Assembly (NCBI GenBank): GCA_947463325.1
Contig: CANHQT010000004.1
Location: forward strand, 1 to 64,000
Direction of reading: 5' to 3'
DNA length: 64,000 bases
Origin: Sphingomonadaceae bacterium
GTDB taxonomy: Bacteria > Pseudomonadota > Alphaproteobacteria > Sphingomonadales > Sphingomonadaceae
Shown here: one piece after another, positions 26,817-35,335 of the stretch
How the letters are laid out: each line of letters starts with the position of its first letter
Numbering within the stretch: the first letter of the stretch is position 1
Translations under genes and position numbers: made by a program
Notes under the pieces: model-generated
What the model was told of the DNA's origin: nothing
The model's database searches: none
What the model saw: the letters and a program-made list of their open reading frames with translations, nothing else

Positions 26817-27629
26817 ATGAACAATCGTCAGGGCGGCCGCCGTCGCGGCCGTAACAACCAGCGTCCGCAGGGCAATGGCCGCGGAGGCGACCAGGGCAAC
26901 CGCATCGACAGCCGCGCCCGTGGCAATGCCGCCCAGCTGCTGGAAAAATACAAGAATATGGCGCGCGATGCGCAGATGTCCGGCGATCGGGTAATGACCG
27001 AATATTACCTGCAGTTCGCGGACCATTATTTCCGTGTCCTATCCGACACCCGCCAGCGCCAGGAAGAGCAGCGCGCCCGTTACGAAGACCGTGACGAGGA
27101 TGGCGAGCCCCAGGATGCGCAGGACAATGCCGGCGACACCGAAGAAGGCGACGAGATCGATTCGATCGAGAGCTTTGGCCGCGCGCCGCGCACCCGCCGC
27201 GATTCCAACGGCAACGGCAACGGATCCTATCGCGAGCGCGGCGGCAACGACCGCTCGCGCGAAGATCGGCCCCGCGAAGATCGGCAGCGTGATGACCGGT
27301 CCCGTGACGATCGCCCGCGCGAGGAGCGGCAGAACCGCGACTATGACCGCCCACGCGAAGAGCGTTCGCGCGATGATCGTCCGCGTGACGACCGCCCCCG
27401 CGAAGAACGCCAGCCGCGCGGCGAGCGCACGCTGCGTCCGCGCCGCGAACGCAATGACGACGATCGCGACGAGCCCAAGGGCCTTGATCTGGCCGTGCTG
27501 CCGCCCGCTATCGGTATCGATTCAGGCCGCGACGATTCCGCATCAGTCACTGATGCCGATGAAGAAGCGGCTGCACCCAAGCGCCGTGGTCGCCCCCGCA
27601 AGGTCGCCGACGAGGGGGCAAGCGCCTGA
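26817..27629 (+). CDS. DUF4167 domain protein with a charged repeat tail
   Basis: 270 aa. The N-terminus (MNNRQGGRRRGRNNQRPQG) and the helix NAAQLLEKYKNMARDAQMSGDRVMTEYYLQFADHYFRVL are the DUF4167 domain, found almost only in alphaproteobacteria. The rest is low complexity: imperfect repeats of Arg, Asp, Glu and Pro (about 145-225), then an acidic and a basic end (KRRGRPRKV, AT-hook-like). Such composition suggests nucleic-acid binding, probably RNA; no function is established. The start at 26817 is the family start; upstream in-frame Met codons lie in the structured leader. Ends at an intrinsic terminator. Confidence 0.9.
   Translation: MNNRQGGRRRGRNNQRPQGNGRGGDQGNRIDSRARGNAAQLLEKYKNMARDAQMSGDRVMTEYYLQFADHYFRVLSDTRQRQEEQRARYEDRDEDGEPQDAQDNAGDTEEGDEIDSIESFGRAPRTRRDSNGNGNGSYRERGGNDRSREDRPREDRQRDDRSRDDRPREERQNRDYDRPREERSRDDRPRDDRPREERQPRGERTLRPRRERNDDDRDEPKGLDLAVLPPAIGIDSGRDDSASVTDADEEAAAPKRRGRPRKVADEGASA
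27250..27420 (+). repeat. Imperfect tandem coding repeats (Arg/Asp/Glu units)
   Basis: Units of 12-24 bp encoding variations of RDDRPREER recur about ten times within the DUF4167 gene. Unit lengths and sequences vary and there are no spacers, so this is protein low complexity, not a CRISPR. Such tracts tend to change length between strains. Confidence 0.7.
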
Positions 27630-27635
27630 GTTCCG

Positions 27636-27669
27636 GCGCTCCGGCCGGTGCCGGGGCGCAGGATTTTTT
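27636..27669 (+). terminator. Intrinsic terminator after the DUF4167 gene
   Basis: A 10-bp GC-rich stem with one G-T pair (27636-27645 with 27650-27659) and a CGGT loop is followed by AGGA and six T's (27664-27669). It is the best intrinsic terminator in the window. The T-tract runs into the stop codon of the convergent gene. Confidence 0.8.
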
Positions 27670-29338
27670 AGCGCGGGCGAGACCTGAGTGCGCTGATCGT
27701 CGTACCGGCGCTGATGCGTTCGACATCGGTCTTGAGGTGAAGAAGGCGGATACCCTTCTTTGCCATGGCCTCATCAAGCGCGGGAGCAAAGGCTTCCGTG
27801 GTTTCCACCGTCGCTGCCCAGCCACCAAAGGCGCGGGCAAGCATCGCAAAATCGGGATTGGCAAGACCAGTCCCCGAGACGCGTTCAGGAAATTCGCGTT
27901 CCTGATGCATGCGGATGGTACCGTAGGCGCCATTGTCGACGATGATCACCAACAGGTCGCAGCCATATTGCGCGGCGGTCGCCAGTTCCTGCCCGTTCAT
28001 CAGGAAGTCGCCGTCACCGGCCAGAGCCACGACGGTCCGGGACGGATACCGCTTGGCGGCCGCAACAGCAGCAGGAACGCCATAGCCCATCGCTCCGGCC
28101 GTCGGCGCCAGCTGAGTCGTCATCGGGCCGTAGATCCAATGGCGGTGCCACCAGCCCGAAAAATTGCCCGCGCCGTTGCAGATGATGGTGTCAGCCGGGA
28201 GCTTTGCGCGCATCGCAGCGACGCACTGGCCGAGATCGAGCCGGGTATCGAACGGCACCGCCTTGGTCCATTCACGCCATTCGGCATGCGCCTCGCGCCC
28301 CGCATCAAAGGGGATGATGTCTTCCAGCCACAGCGCCGCCATCTCCGCGAACTCGTGCGGATAGGCACAGATGGGGAGATCAGTGCGGTAGACGCTGTTA
28401 AGCTCATTGGGATCAGGATGGACATGCACCAGCGTCTGGCCCGGGTGATCGGGCGTGATGAGGCTGTAACCCTCTGTGGTCGCCTCCCCCAGGCGCGCAC
28501 CAACCGCGATGATGAGGTCGGCTGAGCGAATGCGCTCCAAAAGCTTGGGGTTGGGGCCATAGCCCAGATTGCCGGCATAGACCGGGCAATTGTTGTCGAT
28601 GGCATCCTGCCGGCGGAAGGCCGCAGCGGTGGGAAGGCCGACGCGGGTGGCGAATTCCGACCAATAATGGCCAGCGCCAGCCGTCCAGCCAGCGCCGCCG
28701 ATAATGGCGACGGGCGCGGCAGCATCCTTCAGCAAATCCATGAAGACCTGCATCGCTTCCCCGTCCGGATCCTGTTCGGGCGGAGCGACGCGCGGGCGGT
28801 CATGTGCCACGACGCGATCGAGCAGCATATCCTCCGGCAGGGCAAGCACCACCGGCCCGGGGCGACCGGCCATCGCGGTCGCATAGGCGCGAGCGACATA
28901 TTCCGGGATGCGTTCCGCAGAATCGATGCGCGCCGCCCATTTGGCAAGCGGCGCAAACATCGCCTGGAAATCGACCTCCTGAAATCCTTCTCGGTCGCGC
29001 ATCGAACGGTCGACGTCTCCGATGAAGAGAATCATCGGCTGGGAATCCTGCATCGCGACATGGACGCCGATGCTGGCGTTGGTCGCGCCGGGGCCACGCG
29101 TGACGAAAGCGACGCCGGGCCGCCCGGTCATGGCGCCATCGGCACAGGCCATGAAGGCGACGCCGCCTTCCTGCCGACAGACCACCGTTTCGATAGCAGG
29201 CACATCGTGCAGCGCATCGAGCACGGCGAGGAAGCTTTCCCCCGGCACGGTGAAGATACGGTCACAGCCCTGGGCCAAGAGCTGATCGACAAGAATGCGG
29301 CCGCCAGTGCGCGGAGAAGGGGCAGAGATCATGGCCAT
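27668..29338 (-). CDS. ThDP-dependent enzyme, acetolactate synthase-like
   Basis: 556 aa. Three-domain ThDP enzyme: PYR domain with the activating Glu in CRQEGGVAFMA (about residue 52), a central FAD/NAD-like domain, and the PP domain with GDGDFLMNGQELATAAQYG (about 439) ending in VDNGAYGTI. The overall pattern is nearest to acetolactate synthase catalytic-subunit relatives (IlvB-like, benzaldehyde lyase, sulfoacetaldehyde acetyltransferase), but no IlvN partner is present, so a catabolic role is likelier. Start at the ATG at 29338; a second ATG at 29332 is possible. Confidence 0.87.
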   Translation of the reverse strand: MAMISAPSPRTGGRILVDQLLAQGCDRIFTVPGESFLAVLDALHDVPAIETVVCRQEGGVAFMACADGAMTGRPGVAFVTRGPGATNASIGVHVAMQDSQPMILFIGDVDRSMRDREGFQEVDFQAMFAPLAKWAARIDSAERIPEYVARAYATAMAGRPGPVVLALPEDMLLDRVVAHDRPRVAPPEQDPDGEAMQVFMDLLKDAAAPVAIIGGAGWTAGAGHYWSEFATRVGLPTAAAFRRQDAIDNNCPVYAGNLGYGPNPKLLERIRSADLIIAVGARLGEATTEGYSLITPDHPGQTLVHVHPDPNELNSVYRTDLPICAYPHEFAEMAALWLEDIIPFDAGREAHAEWREWTKAVPFDTRLDLGQCVAAMRAKLPADTIICNGAGNFSGWWHRHWIYGPMTTQLAPTAGAMGYGVPAAVAAAKRYPSRTVVALAGDGDFLMNGQELATAAQYGCDLLVIIVDNGAYGTIRMHQEREFPERVSGTGLANPDFAMLARAFGGWAATVETTEAFAPALDEAMAKKGIRLLHLKTDVERISAGTTISALRSRPR

Positions 29339-29381
29339 GTTATAGCCAAGCCGCGCGCGCGCCGGAAGGGCAGAACCCGAC

Positions 29382-29735
29382 CTAAAGGTCAGGCCGCGTC
29401 CAGATCCAGGCAAGGACGAGGGCCGCAACACCGAGGGGAAGGAGCGACCAAGGCCAGTCAAGCAGCCACAAGCCCATCAGAATGCTGCCAGAAAATGCGA
29501 GGGTCGCGCCGACCTTTCCGATGCGGCTGATCGCGCCGCGTTCCCGCCAGGCGACGATGTGCGGGCCATAAATGGGATGCGCCACCAGCCGCGCCTCCCA
29601 AGCGGGATTGCTCCGCGCGAAGCAGAAAGCGGCGAGGATGAGGAAAGGGACGGTCGGAATGAGCGGCAGCGCAAGGCCGACCACACCAAGGCCTAATGCC
29701 GAGAGACCGGCCGCTTTCCATAAAGGTACCATCAT
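29382..29735 (-). CDS. DUF454 family membrane protein (YbaN-like)
   Basis: 117 aa, three hydrophobic segments. Family motif visible: LALPLIPTVPFLILAAFCFARSNPAWEARLVAHPIYGP, then WRERGAISRIGKV. An inner-membrane protein of unknown function. The ATG at 29735 avoids overlap with the aldehyde dehydrogenase stop; a longer reading would extend into that gene. 49 bp downstream of that gene and 43 bp upstream of the ThDP enzyme start, so co-transcription of all three is possible. Confidence 0.88.
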   Translation of the reverse strand: MMVPLWKAAGLSALGLGVVGLALPLIPTVPFLILAAFCFARSNPAWEARLVAHPIYGPHIVAWRERGAISRIGKVGATLAFSGSILMGLWLLDWPWSLLPLGVAALVLAWIWTRPDL

Positions 29736-29784
29736 CGGCCCGCAGGTTGGGTGCGTACGGGCCGGTTGCAAGTGGGGCTGTGCC

Positions 29785-31218
29785 TCAGGCGAGATGAACT
29801 GCCTTTGTAACACAATAGCTGGCGAGCCCTTCTGGCCCGCCTTCGCTGCCATAACCCGATTGCTTGACCCCGCCAAAGGGAGCGTCCGCCGAGGAGATGG
29901 CAAAGTTGTTGATCCCGATCATCCCCGCTTCCAGCGCGTCACCAAGCAAATTGGCGCGCCGGCCATTCTCGGTGAAGGCAAAGGCAGCGAGGCCAAAGGG
30001 CGTCGAGTTGGCAGCGGCAACCACCTCGTCAAATGTTTCGAACGGGCGGGTGACCGCAACCGGACCAAAAGGTTCGACGCGCATAATGTCCGCCTCGGCC
30101 GGCACGTCAGCGAGCAGTGTCGGGCGGAAGAAATTGCCGGGGCCGTTGTCACGGCTGCCACCGGCAGCGACACGTGCGCCCCTCGCGATGGCATCCTCGA
30201 CAAGGGCTTCGACCGCTCCCGGGCGGCGGGCGTTGGCGAGGGGCCCCATGCGCGTTGCTGCATCAAGACCGTTGCCGACAGTGACGCCCGCTGTGCGATC
30301 GGCAAAGCCCTTTACAAAGGCATCGTGGATCGATGCCTCGACATAAAAGCGGGTGGGCGAGACACACACCTGGCCGGCATTCCGGAATTTCTGCGGCACG
30401 ACCATATCGAGCGTCTTTTCAAGGTCGCAGTCGGCAAAGATGAGCACGGGAGCATGGCCGCCCAACTCCATCGTCGACGGCGTTACATTGTCGGCACACT
30501 GCCGCATCAAGAGTTTACCCACTGCGGTGGAGCCGGTGAAGCTGATCTTGCGGATCACGGGCGAGGCGATGAGGGTCGAGCTGATCATCGCCGGATCACC
30601 GAAAACCAGCTGGGCAACGCCGGCGGGAAGCCCCGCGTCGGCAAGGCAGCGCATCAAAGCGCTGGTGCAGCCCGGCGTTTCCTCCGCCGGCTTGGCAATG
30701 ACGGAGCAGCCCACGGCCAGGGCCGCGGCGAGTTTTTTTGCCATCAGATAGATGGGGAAATTCCAGGGGGAGAAGGTCGCAACTGGGCCGACCGGCTGCT
30801 GCAGCACGACGCTGCGCTGGCCCGATGGACGGACGAGGGTGCGGCCGTACATGCGCTTTGCATCCTCCGCACACCAATCGAACATCTGGGCCGCACCGAG
30901 CACTTCGCCGCGCGCTTCGGCCAGCGGCTTACCCTGTTCCATGGTGAGGAGGAGCGCGATACTGTCTGCCCGATCGCGCAGCAGCGCCGCGGTTTTGTGC
31001 AGGATGGCAGCGCGCGCATCGACATCAGTGGCGCGCCACAGGGCAAATCCGCGTTCGGCAGCGGACAAGGCAGCAGCAAGATCGGCCGGTGTTGCCATCG
31101 GCAGGCCGCCCATCGCCTCGCCGGTCGCGGGGTTGAGAACCGGCAGTTCATCCCGCCCTTCGCCCGCATTCCATGCGCCGTTGATGAAGAGAGCGAGATC
31201 AACGGCGTAATCGGTCAT
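29785..31218 (-). CDS. NAD(P)-dependent aldehyde dehydrogenase (succinate-semialdehyde type)
   Basis: 477 aa. Catalytic Cys in FRNAGQVCVSPTR (about 283), general-base Glu in MELGGHAPVLIF (about 250), the NAD(P) loop FTGSTAVGKLL and the Asn of FSPWNFPIYL. The MELGGHAP and NAGQVCVSPTR forms are those of succinate-semialdehyde or other short semialdehyde dehydrogenases (GabD-like). Exact substrate unknown. A GAGG ribosome site precedes the ATG at 31218. Divergent from the SMP-30 gene. Confidence 0.9.
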   Translation of the reverse strand: MTDYAVDLALFINGAWNAGEGRDELPVLNPATGEAMGGLPMATPADLAAALSAAERGFALWRATDVDARAAILHKTAALLRDRADSIALLLTMEQGKPLAEARGEVLGAAQMFDWCAEDAKRMYGRTLVRPSGQRSVVLQQPVGPVATFSPWNFPIYLMAKKLAAALAVGCSVIAKPAEETPGCTSALMRCLADAGLPAGVAQLVFGDPAMISSTLIASPVIRKISFTGSTAVGKLLMRQCADNVTPSTMELGGHAPVLIFADCDLEKTLDMVVPQKFRNAGQVCVSPTRFYVEASIHDAFVKGFADRTAGVTVGNGLDAATRMGPLANARRPGAVEALVEDAIARGARVAAGGSRDNGPGNFFRPTLLADVPAEADIMRVEPFGPVAVTRPFETFDEVVAAANSTPFGLAAFAFTENGRRANLLGDALEAGMIGINNFAISSADAPFGGVKQSGYGSEGGPEGLASYCVTKAVHLA

Positions 31219-31294
31219 TTTCAGAACCTCATCTGCATAGTCCCGGCTTGTCGGGGGACGGAAATTGCTGTCTCTTGGGTAGGAGAAGGACAAT

Positions 31295-31313
31295 GGTTCG
31301 ACAAGCTCAGCAT
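31295..31313. repeat. Partial intergenic repeat (sphingomonad-type)
   Basis: The 19-bp segment GGTTCGACAAGCTCAGCAT, in the 117-bp divergent region, matches one arm of a short dispersed repeat that I recall from sphingomonad intergenic regions (GTTCGACAAGCTC). Only one arm is present, so it is probably a remnant. Confidence 0.4.
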
Positions 31314-31335
31314 GGATGGGCGGGAGAGTGACACA

Positions 31336-32256
31336 ATGACGAAGATGCGGATCATCGCAGAAGGCTTGCGCTTTCCGGAGGGACCGGTGGCGATGGCGGA
31401 CGGCAGCGTCATCCTGACCGAAATCGAACGCGGCCAGATCACCCGCATTGCAGCCGACGGGACGAAAAGCGTGGTCGCGACACCGGGCGGCGGGCCAAAC
31501 GGCCTGGCCATCGGGCCGGACGGCAAGCTGTATTGCTGCAACAATGGCGGGTTCAATTGGAACGAAGCGGGCGGCTATCTGGCGCCACACGGCATTGCCG
31601 ATGATTATTCGGGCGGGCGGATCGAGCGCATCGACATCAACACCGGCGAAGTGGAGATCCTGTACAAGTCAGGCGATTTCGGCTGCACGCTGCGCGGGCC
31701 AAACGACATTGTGTTCGACGGTCATGGCGGCTTCTGGTTCACCGATCATGGCAAGGTCGATTACGCCGCACGTTGCCACGACATTGTCGGCATCTTTTAT
31801 GCCAAGGCGGATGGCAGCCATCTCGAGGAGGTGATCTTCCCGAGCTACAATCCCAATGGCATCGGCCTGTCGCCCGACGGGACGCGGCTCTATGCGGCGG
31901 AGACATATACCTGCCGCCTCACCGCCTTCAACGTGATCGCTCCGGGCAAGGTTGACGATGCAGCGGGCCCCGGTGGCCCCGGCATCCCGATCTATCGCCC
32001 GGCAGGCTACAAATTCTTCGACAGCCTGGGCATCGAAGAATGCGGCAACATCTGCATCGCGACGATTGGCGAATGCGGCATCTCCGTCATCTCTCCCGAG
32101 GGCGAGCTGGTCGAGTTCGTCGCGACCGACGATATTTTCACCACCAACATCTGCTGGGGCGGGCCGGACATGAAGACCGCCTATGTAACGCTGTCTGGCA
32201 GCGGCAGGCTGGCGGCAATCGACTGGGCACGGCCGGGGTTGAAGCTGGCGTATTGA
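31336..32256 (+). CDS. SMP-30/gluconolactonase/LRE family protein
   Basis: 306 aa beta-propeller. Metal ligands expected from the family: Glu in LRFPEGPVA, Asn in GPNGLAIG and GPNDIVFD, and Asp in NGIGLSPDGTRLYAAET. Hydrolyses lactones such as gluconolactone. The start is the ATG at 31336; the open frame extends far upstream through the antisense of the aldehyde dehydrogenase but has no merit there. Gene order with an aldehyde dehydrogenase suggests a sugar-acid or lactone route, which is inference. Confidence 0.88.
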   Translation: MTKMRIIAEGLRFPEGPVAMADGSVILTEIERGQITRIAADGTKSVVATPGGGPNGLAIGPDGKLYCCNNGGFNWNEAGGYLAPHGIADDYSGGRIERIDINTGEVEILYKSGDFGCTLRGPNDIVFDGHGGFWFTDHGKVDYAARCHDIVGIFYAKADGSHLEEVIFPSYNPNGIGLSPDGTRLYAAETYTCRLTAFNVIAPGKVDDAAGPGGPGIPIYRPAGYKFFDSLGIEECGNICIATIGECGISVISPEGELVEFVATDDIFTTNICWGGPDMKTAYVTLSGSGRLAAIDWARPGLKLAY

Positions 32257-32267
32257 GGGGTAAGCCG

Positions 32268-32966
32268 ATGTCGCGTCTGCACACCGAGAGCCATTTGGTC
32301 GAACGGGTCGGCTGGCTTCGCGCATCCGTGCTGGGGGCCAATGACGGAATCGTCTCCACGGCCAGCCTAATTGTCGGTGTCGCCTCAGCCGGACAATCGC
32401 AGGGCGCCATCCTTGTCACCGCAATGGCCGGGTTGGTTGCCGGCGCGATGTCCATGGCAGCAGGCGAATATGTCTCTGTCAGCTCGCAATCCGACACAGA
32501 ACAAGCGGACCGCGCGCGCGAGGTGGCCGAGCTGGCGAGCCAACCCGAGGCGGAACGCGAGGAATTGATCGGCATCTATGAGGGGCGCGGCCTAGACCGG
32601 GCGCTGGCCACACAGGTCGCCGATCAATTGATGGCCAAGGACGCTTTGACGGCGCATTTGCGTGACGAGCTGGGCCTGAGCGAATCTTTGGCGGCGAAGC
32701 CGGTGCAGGCAGCGCTGTCATCAGCGGCGGCGTTCAGCGTCGGAGCCGTCTTGCCCCTCGCGATTGTACCGCTGGTGCCAGACACTGCGCTGATCTGGAC
32801 GGTCACGCTGTCATCGCTGCTCTTCCTCGCCTTGCTCGGCGGAGTAGGAGCGAAGGTCGGCGGGGCGAATGTCGGTCGGGCCGTGATCCGCGTGACCTTC
32901 TGGGGAGCCATGGCCATGGCAGCAACAGCAGCAATCGGCGCGCTCTTCGGAACGGCCGTCGCATGA
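32268..32966 (+). CDS. VIT1/CCC1 family metal transporter
   Basis: 232 aa. Two N-terminal helices with the family motif LGANDGIVSTASLIVGVASAG and GLVAGAMSMAAGEYVSVSSQSDTEQ, a cytoplasmic helical metal-binding region rich in Glu (about 80-140), then three C-terminal helices. Family members move Fe2+ or Mn2+ out of the cytoplasm (or into vacuoles in eukaryotes). Lies 11 bp after the lactonase gene and overlaps the HAD gene by 4 bp. Confidence 0.92.
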   Translation: MSRLHTESHLVERVGWLRASVLGANDGIVSTASLIVGVASAGQSQGAILVTAMAGLVAGAMSMAAGEYVSVSSQSDTEQADRAREVAELASQPEAEREELIGIYEGRGLDRALATQVADQLMAKDALTAHLRDELGLSESLAAKPVQAALSSAAAFSVGAVLPLAIVPLVPDTALIWTVTLSSLLFLALLGGVGAKVGGANVGRAVIRVTFWGAMAMAATAAIGALFGTAVA

Positions 32967-33628
32967 GTGCTCAGTTCAAGGCCGTTATCTGGGATTTCGG
33001 CGGGGTCATCACATCCTCACCATTCGAGGCGTTCAACCGGCTGGAAGCGGAACGCGGGCTGCCGCGTGACTTCATCCGGCGGGTCAATGCCGCCAATCCC
33101 GACAGCAATGCCTGGGCATTGTTCGAGCGGGCGGAAATCGACGCGGCGACATTCGACGCGATGTTCGCCGCCGAGGCCGAAGCAGCGGGCCACCCGCTCG
33201 AAGGAAGCGCGGTGCTGGCGGTGCTGGCAGGTGCGGTTCGCCCGGCGGTGGTCACCGCGCTCGACCGGCTGAAGGGCGATGGATACCGGCTGGGGTGCAT
33301 CACCAACAACGTCCCCGCCGGCCATGGCGCGGGAATGGCACGCAGCAGCGATGTACAGGATGAACTGGAGCGCATCTTCGCGCGGTTCGAACATATCATC
33401 GAATCAAGCAAAGCCGGAATACGCAAGCCCGACCCAGCCATCTATCTGATGATGTGCGAGGCGCTGGGGCTGGAACCACAGGCCTGCGTGTATCTCGACG
33501 ACCTTGGTATCAACTGCAAACCGGCGGCGATGCTCGGCATGCATGCGATCAAGGTGACCAGCGGCGACCAGGCACTAGCCGATCTCGCCGCCGTGCTCGA
33601 TCTGCCGAAGGGCTGGCCGCTCAACTAA
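32963..33628 (+). CDS. HAD-superfamily (subfamily IA) hydrolase
   Basis: 221 aa. Motif I is VIWDFGGVITSSP: the nucleophile Asp is present but the usual second Asp is Gly, as in the epoxide-hydrolase N-domain and ACAD10-type HAD group. Motif II lies in CITNN, motif III Lys in SSKAGIRKPDP, and motif IV in YLDDLGINCKPA. The cap domain is helical (about 18-90). Likely a phosphatase or a degenerate relative acting on an unknown organic phosphate. Coupled to the VIT gene (ATGA). Confidence 0.87.
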   Translation: MSAQFKAVIWDFGGVITSSPFEAFNRLEAERGLPRDFIRRVNAANPDSNAWALFERAEIDAATFDAMFAAEAEAAGHPLEGSAVLAVLAGAVRPAVVTALDRLKGDGYRLGCITNNVPAGHGAGMARSSDVQDELERIFARFEHIIESSKAGIRKPDPAIYLMMCEALGLEPQACVYLDDLGINCKPAAMLGMHAIKVTSGDQALADLAAVLDLPKGWPLN

Positions 33629-33632
33629 CCGG

Positions 33633-34436
33633 TCAGTGTACCAGCAGCAGCGGCCAGCGCGCGAAATCAAGGAAATAGCGCGTTACCCCGCCGAACATCG
33701 TTTCGCGCAAGCGACTGTGGCCAAAAGCGCCCATCACAATCCAGTCAACGGCCAGCTCATTCGCGACAGCTTCGATCGTTTCCTCGATCGTCGGATGCGT
33801 GCGCTCACGCTCATGCAGTTCGGCGCGAATGCCGTAATGGCCGAGATATTTGAGCGCATCGGTCGCCGGGAAAGTATCACTCTTTTCCGTGATGGTGACC
33901 ATTTCGACCGAACCGGCCAGCATCAGCATCGGCACAGCGGCCCGCAGGGCATTGGCGGCCTCATGGCTGCCATCCCACGCGACCATCGCCTTGCCTGCGA
34001 GCGCGAAGCTCTTGCGGTCGGAAGGGATGGCGAGCACCGGTGCACGAGCACTCACGGCAAGGTCGCCGACGCGAAGTGGCATCATGGTGTCCGTTGGTGT
34101 CGCCAGCGTAACGACGATAAGGTCCGCCAGCCGCGCGCCGCTCACCAGTGCATCGACAGTTTCATTGGTGCTCGCTTCGATCGACCAGCTGACATCCTCA
34201 TGCTGAAGCTGGTCAGCCAGCTGTTCAGCGAGAGCGCTATCGCGTTCCTGGGCATCGCGCACTGCCTCTGCAGCGAGGTAGGCACCACCGAATGGATCCA
34301 TCGCAATAAACCGCTGAAGCGGGGTGTTGATGTGCAACGTCACATGCCCGCTCGTGGCGCGGGCGACATCCAGCGCCGCCTGCAAGCGCGGCTCCATAGC
34401 GGGGCCATGATCAGCATGAACCAGAATCGAACGCAT
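33633..34436 (-). CDS. Universal stress protein with two UspA domains
   Basis: 267 aa, tandem UspA domains (about 1-140 and 145-267). The second carries the nucleotide-binding loop [20 protein letters not shown]; the first has a degenerate loop. Double-domain Usp proteins are common in alphaproteobacteria and are often induced at low oxygen. A ribosome site GAGAGAGAT lies directly before the ATG at 34436. Upstream is an FNR/FixK-like box (34518-34531). Convergent with the HAD gene, 4 bp apart. Confidence 0.9.
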   Translation of the reverse strand: MRSILVHADHGPAMEPRLQAALDVARATSGHVTLHINTPLQRFIAMDPFGGAYLAAEAVRDAQERDSALAEQLADQLQHEDVSWSIEASTNETVDALVSGARLADLIVVTLATPTDTMMPLRVGDLAVSARAPVLAIPSDRKSFALAGKAMVAWDGSHEAANALRAAVPMLMLAGSVEMVTITEKSDTFPATDALKYLGHYGIRAELHERERTHPTIEETIEAVANELAVDWIVMGAFGHSRLRETMFGGVTRYFLDFARWPLLLVH

Positions 34437-34517
34437 ATCTCTCTCCCTCGACACTCGTGCAGCCGGCCACCCATGGACGGTATGGCGGGAGAATGGCCCC
34501 GGCGGCGCTGCAACTCC

Positions 34518-34531
34518 ATGACATGGGTCAA
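34518..34531 (-). promoter_or_regulatory. FNR/FixK-like binding site upstream of the Usp gene
   Basis: On the minus strand the site reads TTGACCCATGTCAT, one mismatch from the FixK/FNR-type consensus TTGAC-N4-GTCAA. It lies 82 bp upstream of the Usp ATG. A CATTCT at 34490-34495 could be the -10 element, which would place the box centre near -41.5 (class II activation). Confidence 0.5.
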
Positions 34532-34627
34532 ATGCGGCAGGAGCCAGAAGGTTGCCCCTCATGGTTGCCGCAGCGTCGCAGCACCACTATGGACGCGGGC
34601 ACGACCAGTCAGCGCGGGAGCCCCCCA

Positions 34628-35335
34628 ATGAACAAGCTCTATCCCGATGCGGCAGCGGCGCTCGACGGGCTGCTGCGCGACAATATGCTGATCGCGGCCG
34701 GCGGGTTTGGCCTGTGCGGCATTCCCGAACGGCTGATCGACGCGATCGTCGCCTCCGGCGTCAAGGGCCTGACCGTCGCGTCCAACAATGCCGGGATCGA
34801 CAATGAGGGGCTCGGCAAGCTGCTGCGGACGCGCCAGATCAAGAAGATGATTTCTTCATACGTCGGCGAAAACAAGGAATTCGAGCGGCAGTATCTGGCG
34901 GGCGAACTGGAGGTCGAATTCTGTCCGCAAGGCACGCTGGCCGAGCGCATGCGTGCCGGCGGTGCGGGCATTCCCGGTTTTTACACAAGAACCGGCGTCG
35001 GCACGCTGGTTGCCGAGGGCAAGGAAGTGAAGAATTTTGACGGCGAGGATTATATCCTCGAACGCGGGATCTTTGCGGACCTCGCCATCATCAAGGCATG
35101 GAAGGCCGACGAGACCGGCAACCTGGTTTTCCGCAAGACAGCGCGCAACTTCAACTTGCCCGCGGCCACCTGCGGCAAGGTCTGCATTGTCGAGGTGGAG
35201 GAAGTGGTTCCGGTCGGCGCCCTCGATCCTGACTGCATTCACCTGCCCGGCGTCTATGTGCAGCGGATGATCATCGGCGCGCCATACGACAAGAAGATTG
35301 AGTTCCGCACGGTACGGCAGAAGGAAGCCGCCTGA
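34628..35335 (+). CDS. scoA: CoA-transferase subunit A (3-oxoacid / succinyl-CoA type)
   Basis: 235 aa, normal length for the A subunit of succinyl-CoA:3-ketoacid CoA-transferase. The family signature is [15 protein letters not shown] (about 22-36), followed by VASNNAGID, and [15 protein letters not shown]. With the B subunit, moves CoA from succinyl-CoA to acetoacetate or related 3-keto acids. A GGGAG ribosome site precedes the ATG. Unusually, the B subunit gene does not follow directly: a lipoprotein gene lies between them. Confidence 0.93.
   Translation: MNKLYPDAAAALDGLLRDNMLIAAGGFGLCGIPERLIDAIVASGVKGLTVASNNAGIDNEGLGKLLRTRQIKKMISSYVGENKEFERQYLAGELEVEFCPQGTLAERMRAGGAGIPGFYTRTGVGTLVAEGKEVKNFDGEDYILERGIFADLAIIKAWKADETGNLVFRKTARNFNLPAATCGKVCIVEVEEVVPVGALDPDCIHLPGVYVQRMIIGAPYDKKIEFRTVRQKEAA

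Noticed and set aside
27250..27420. Possible CRISPR array
   Set aside because: Units are short, variable and contiguous in frame with the DUF4167 protein; there are no spacers.
29572..31335. N-terminal extension of the SMP-30 frame to 894 aa
   Set aside because: The extension lies antisense to the aldehyde dehydrogenase and has no domain. The family start is the ATG at 31336.
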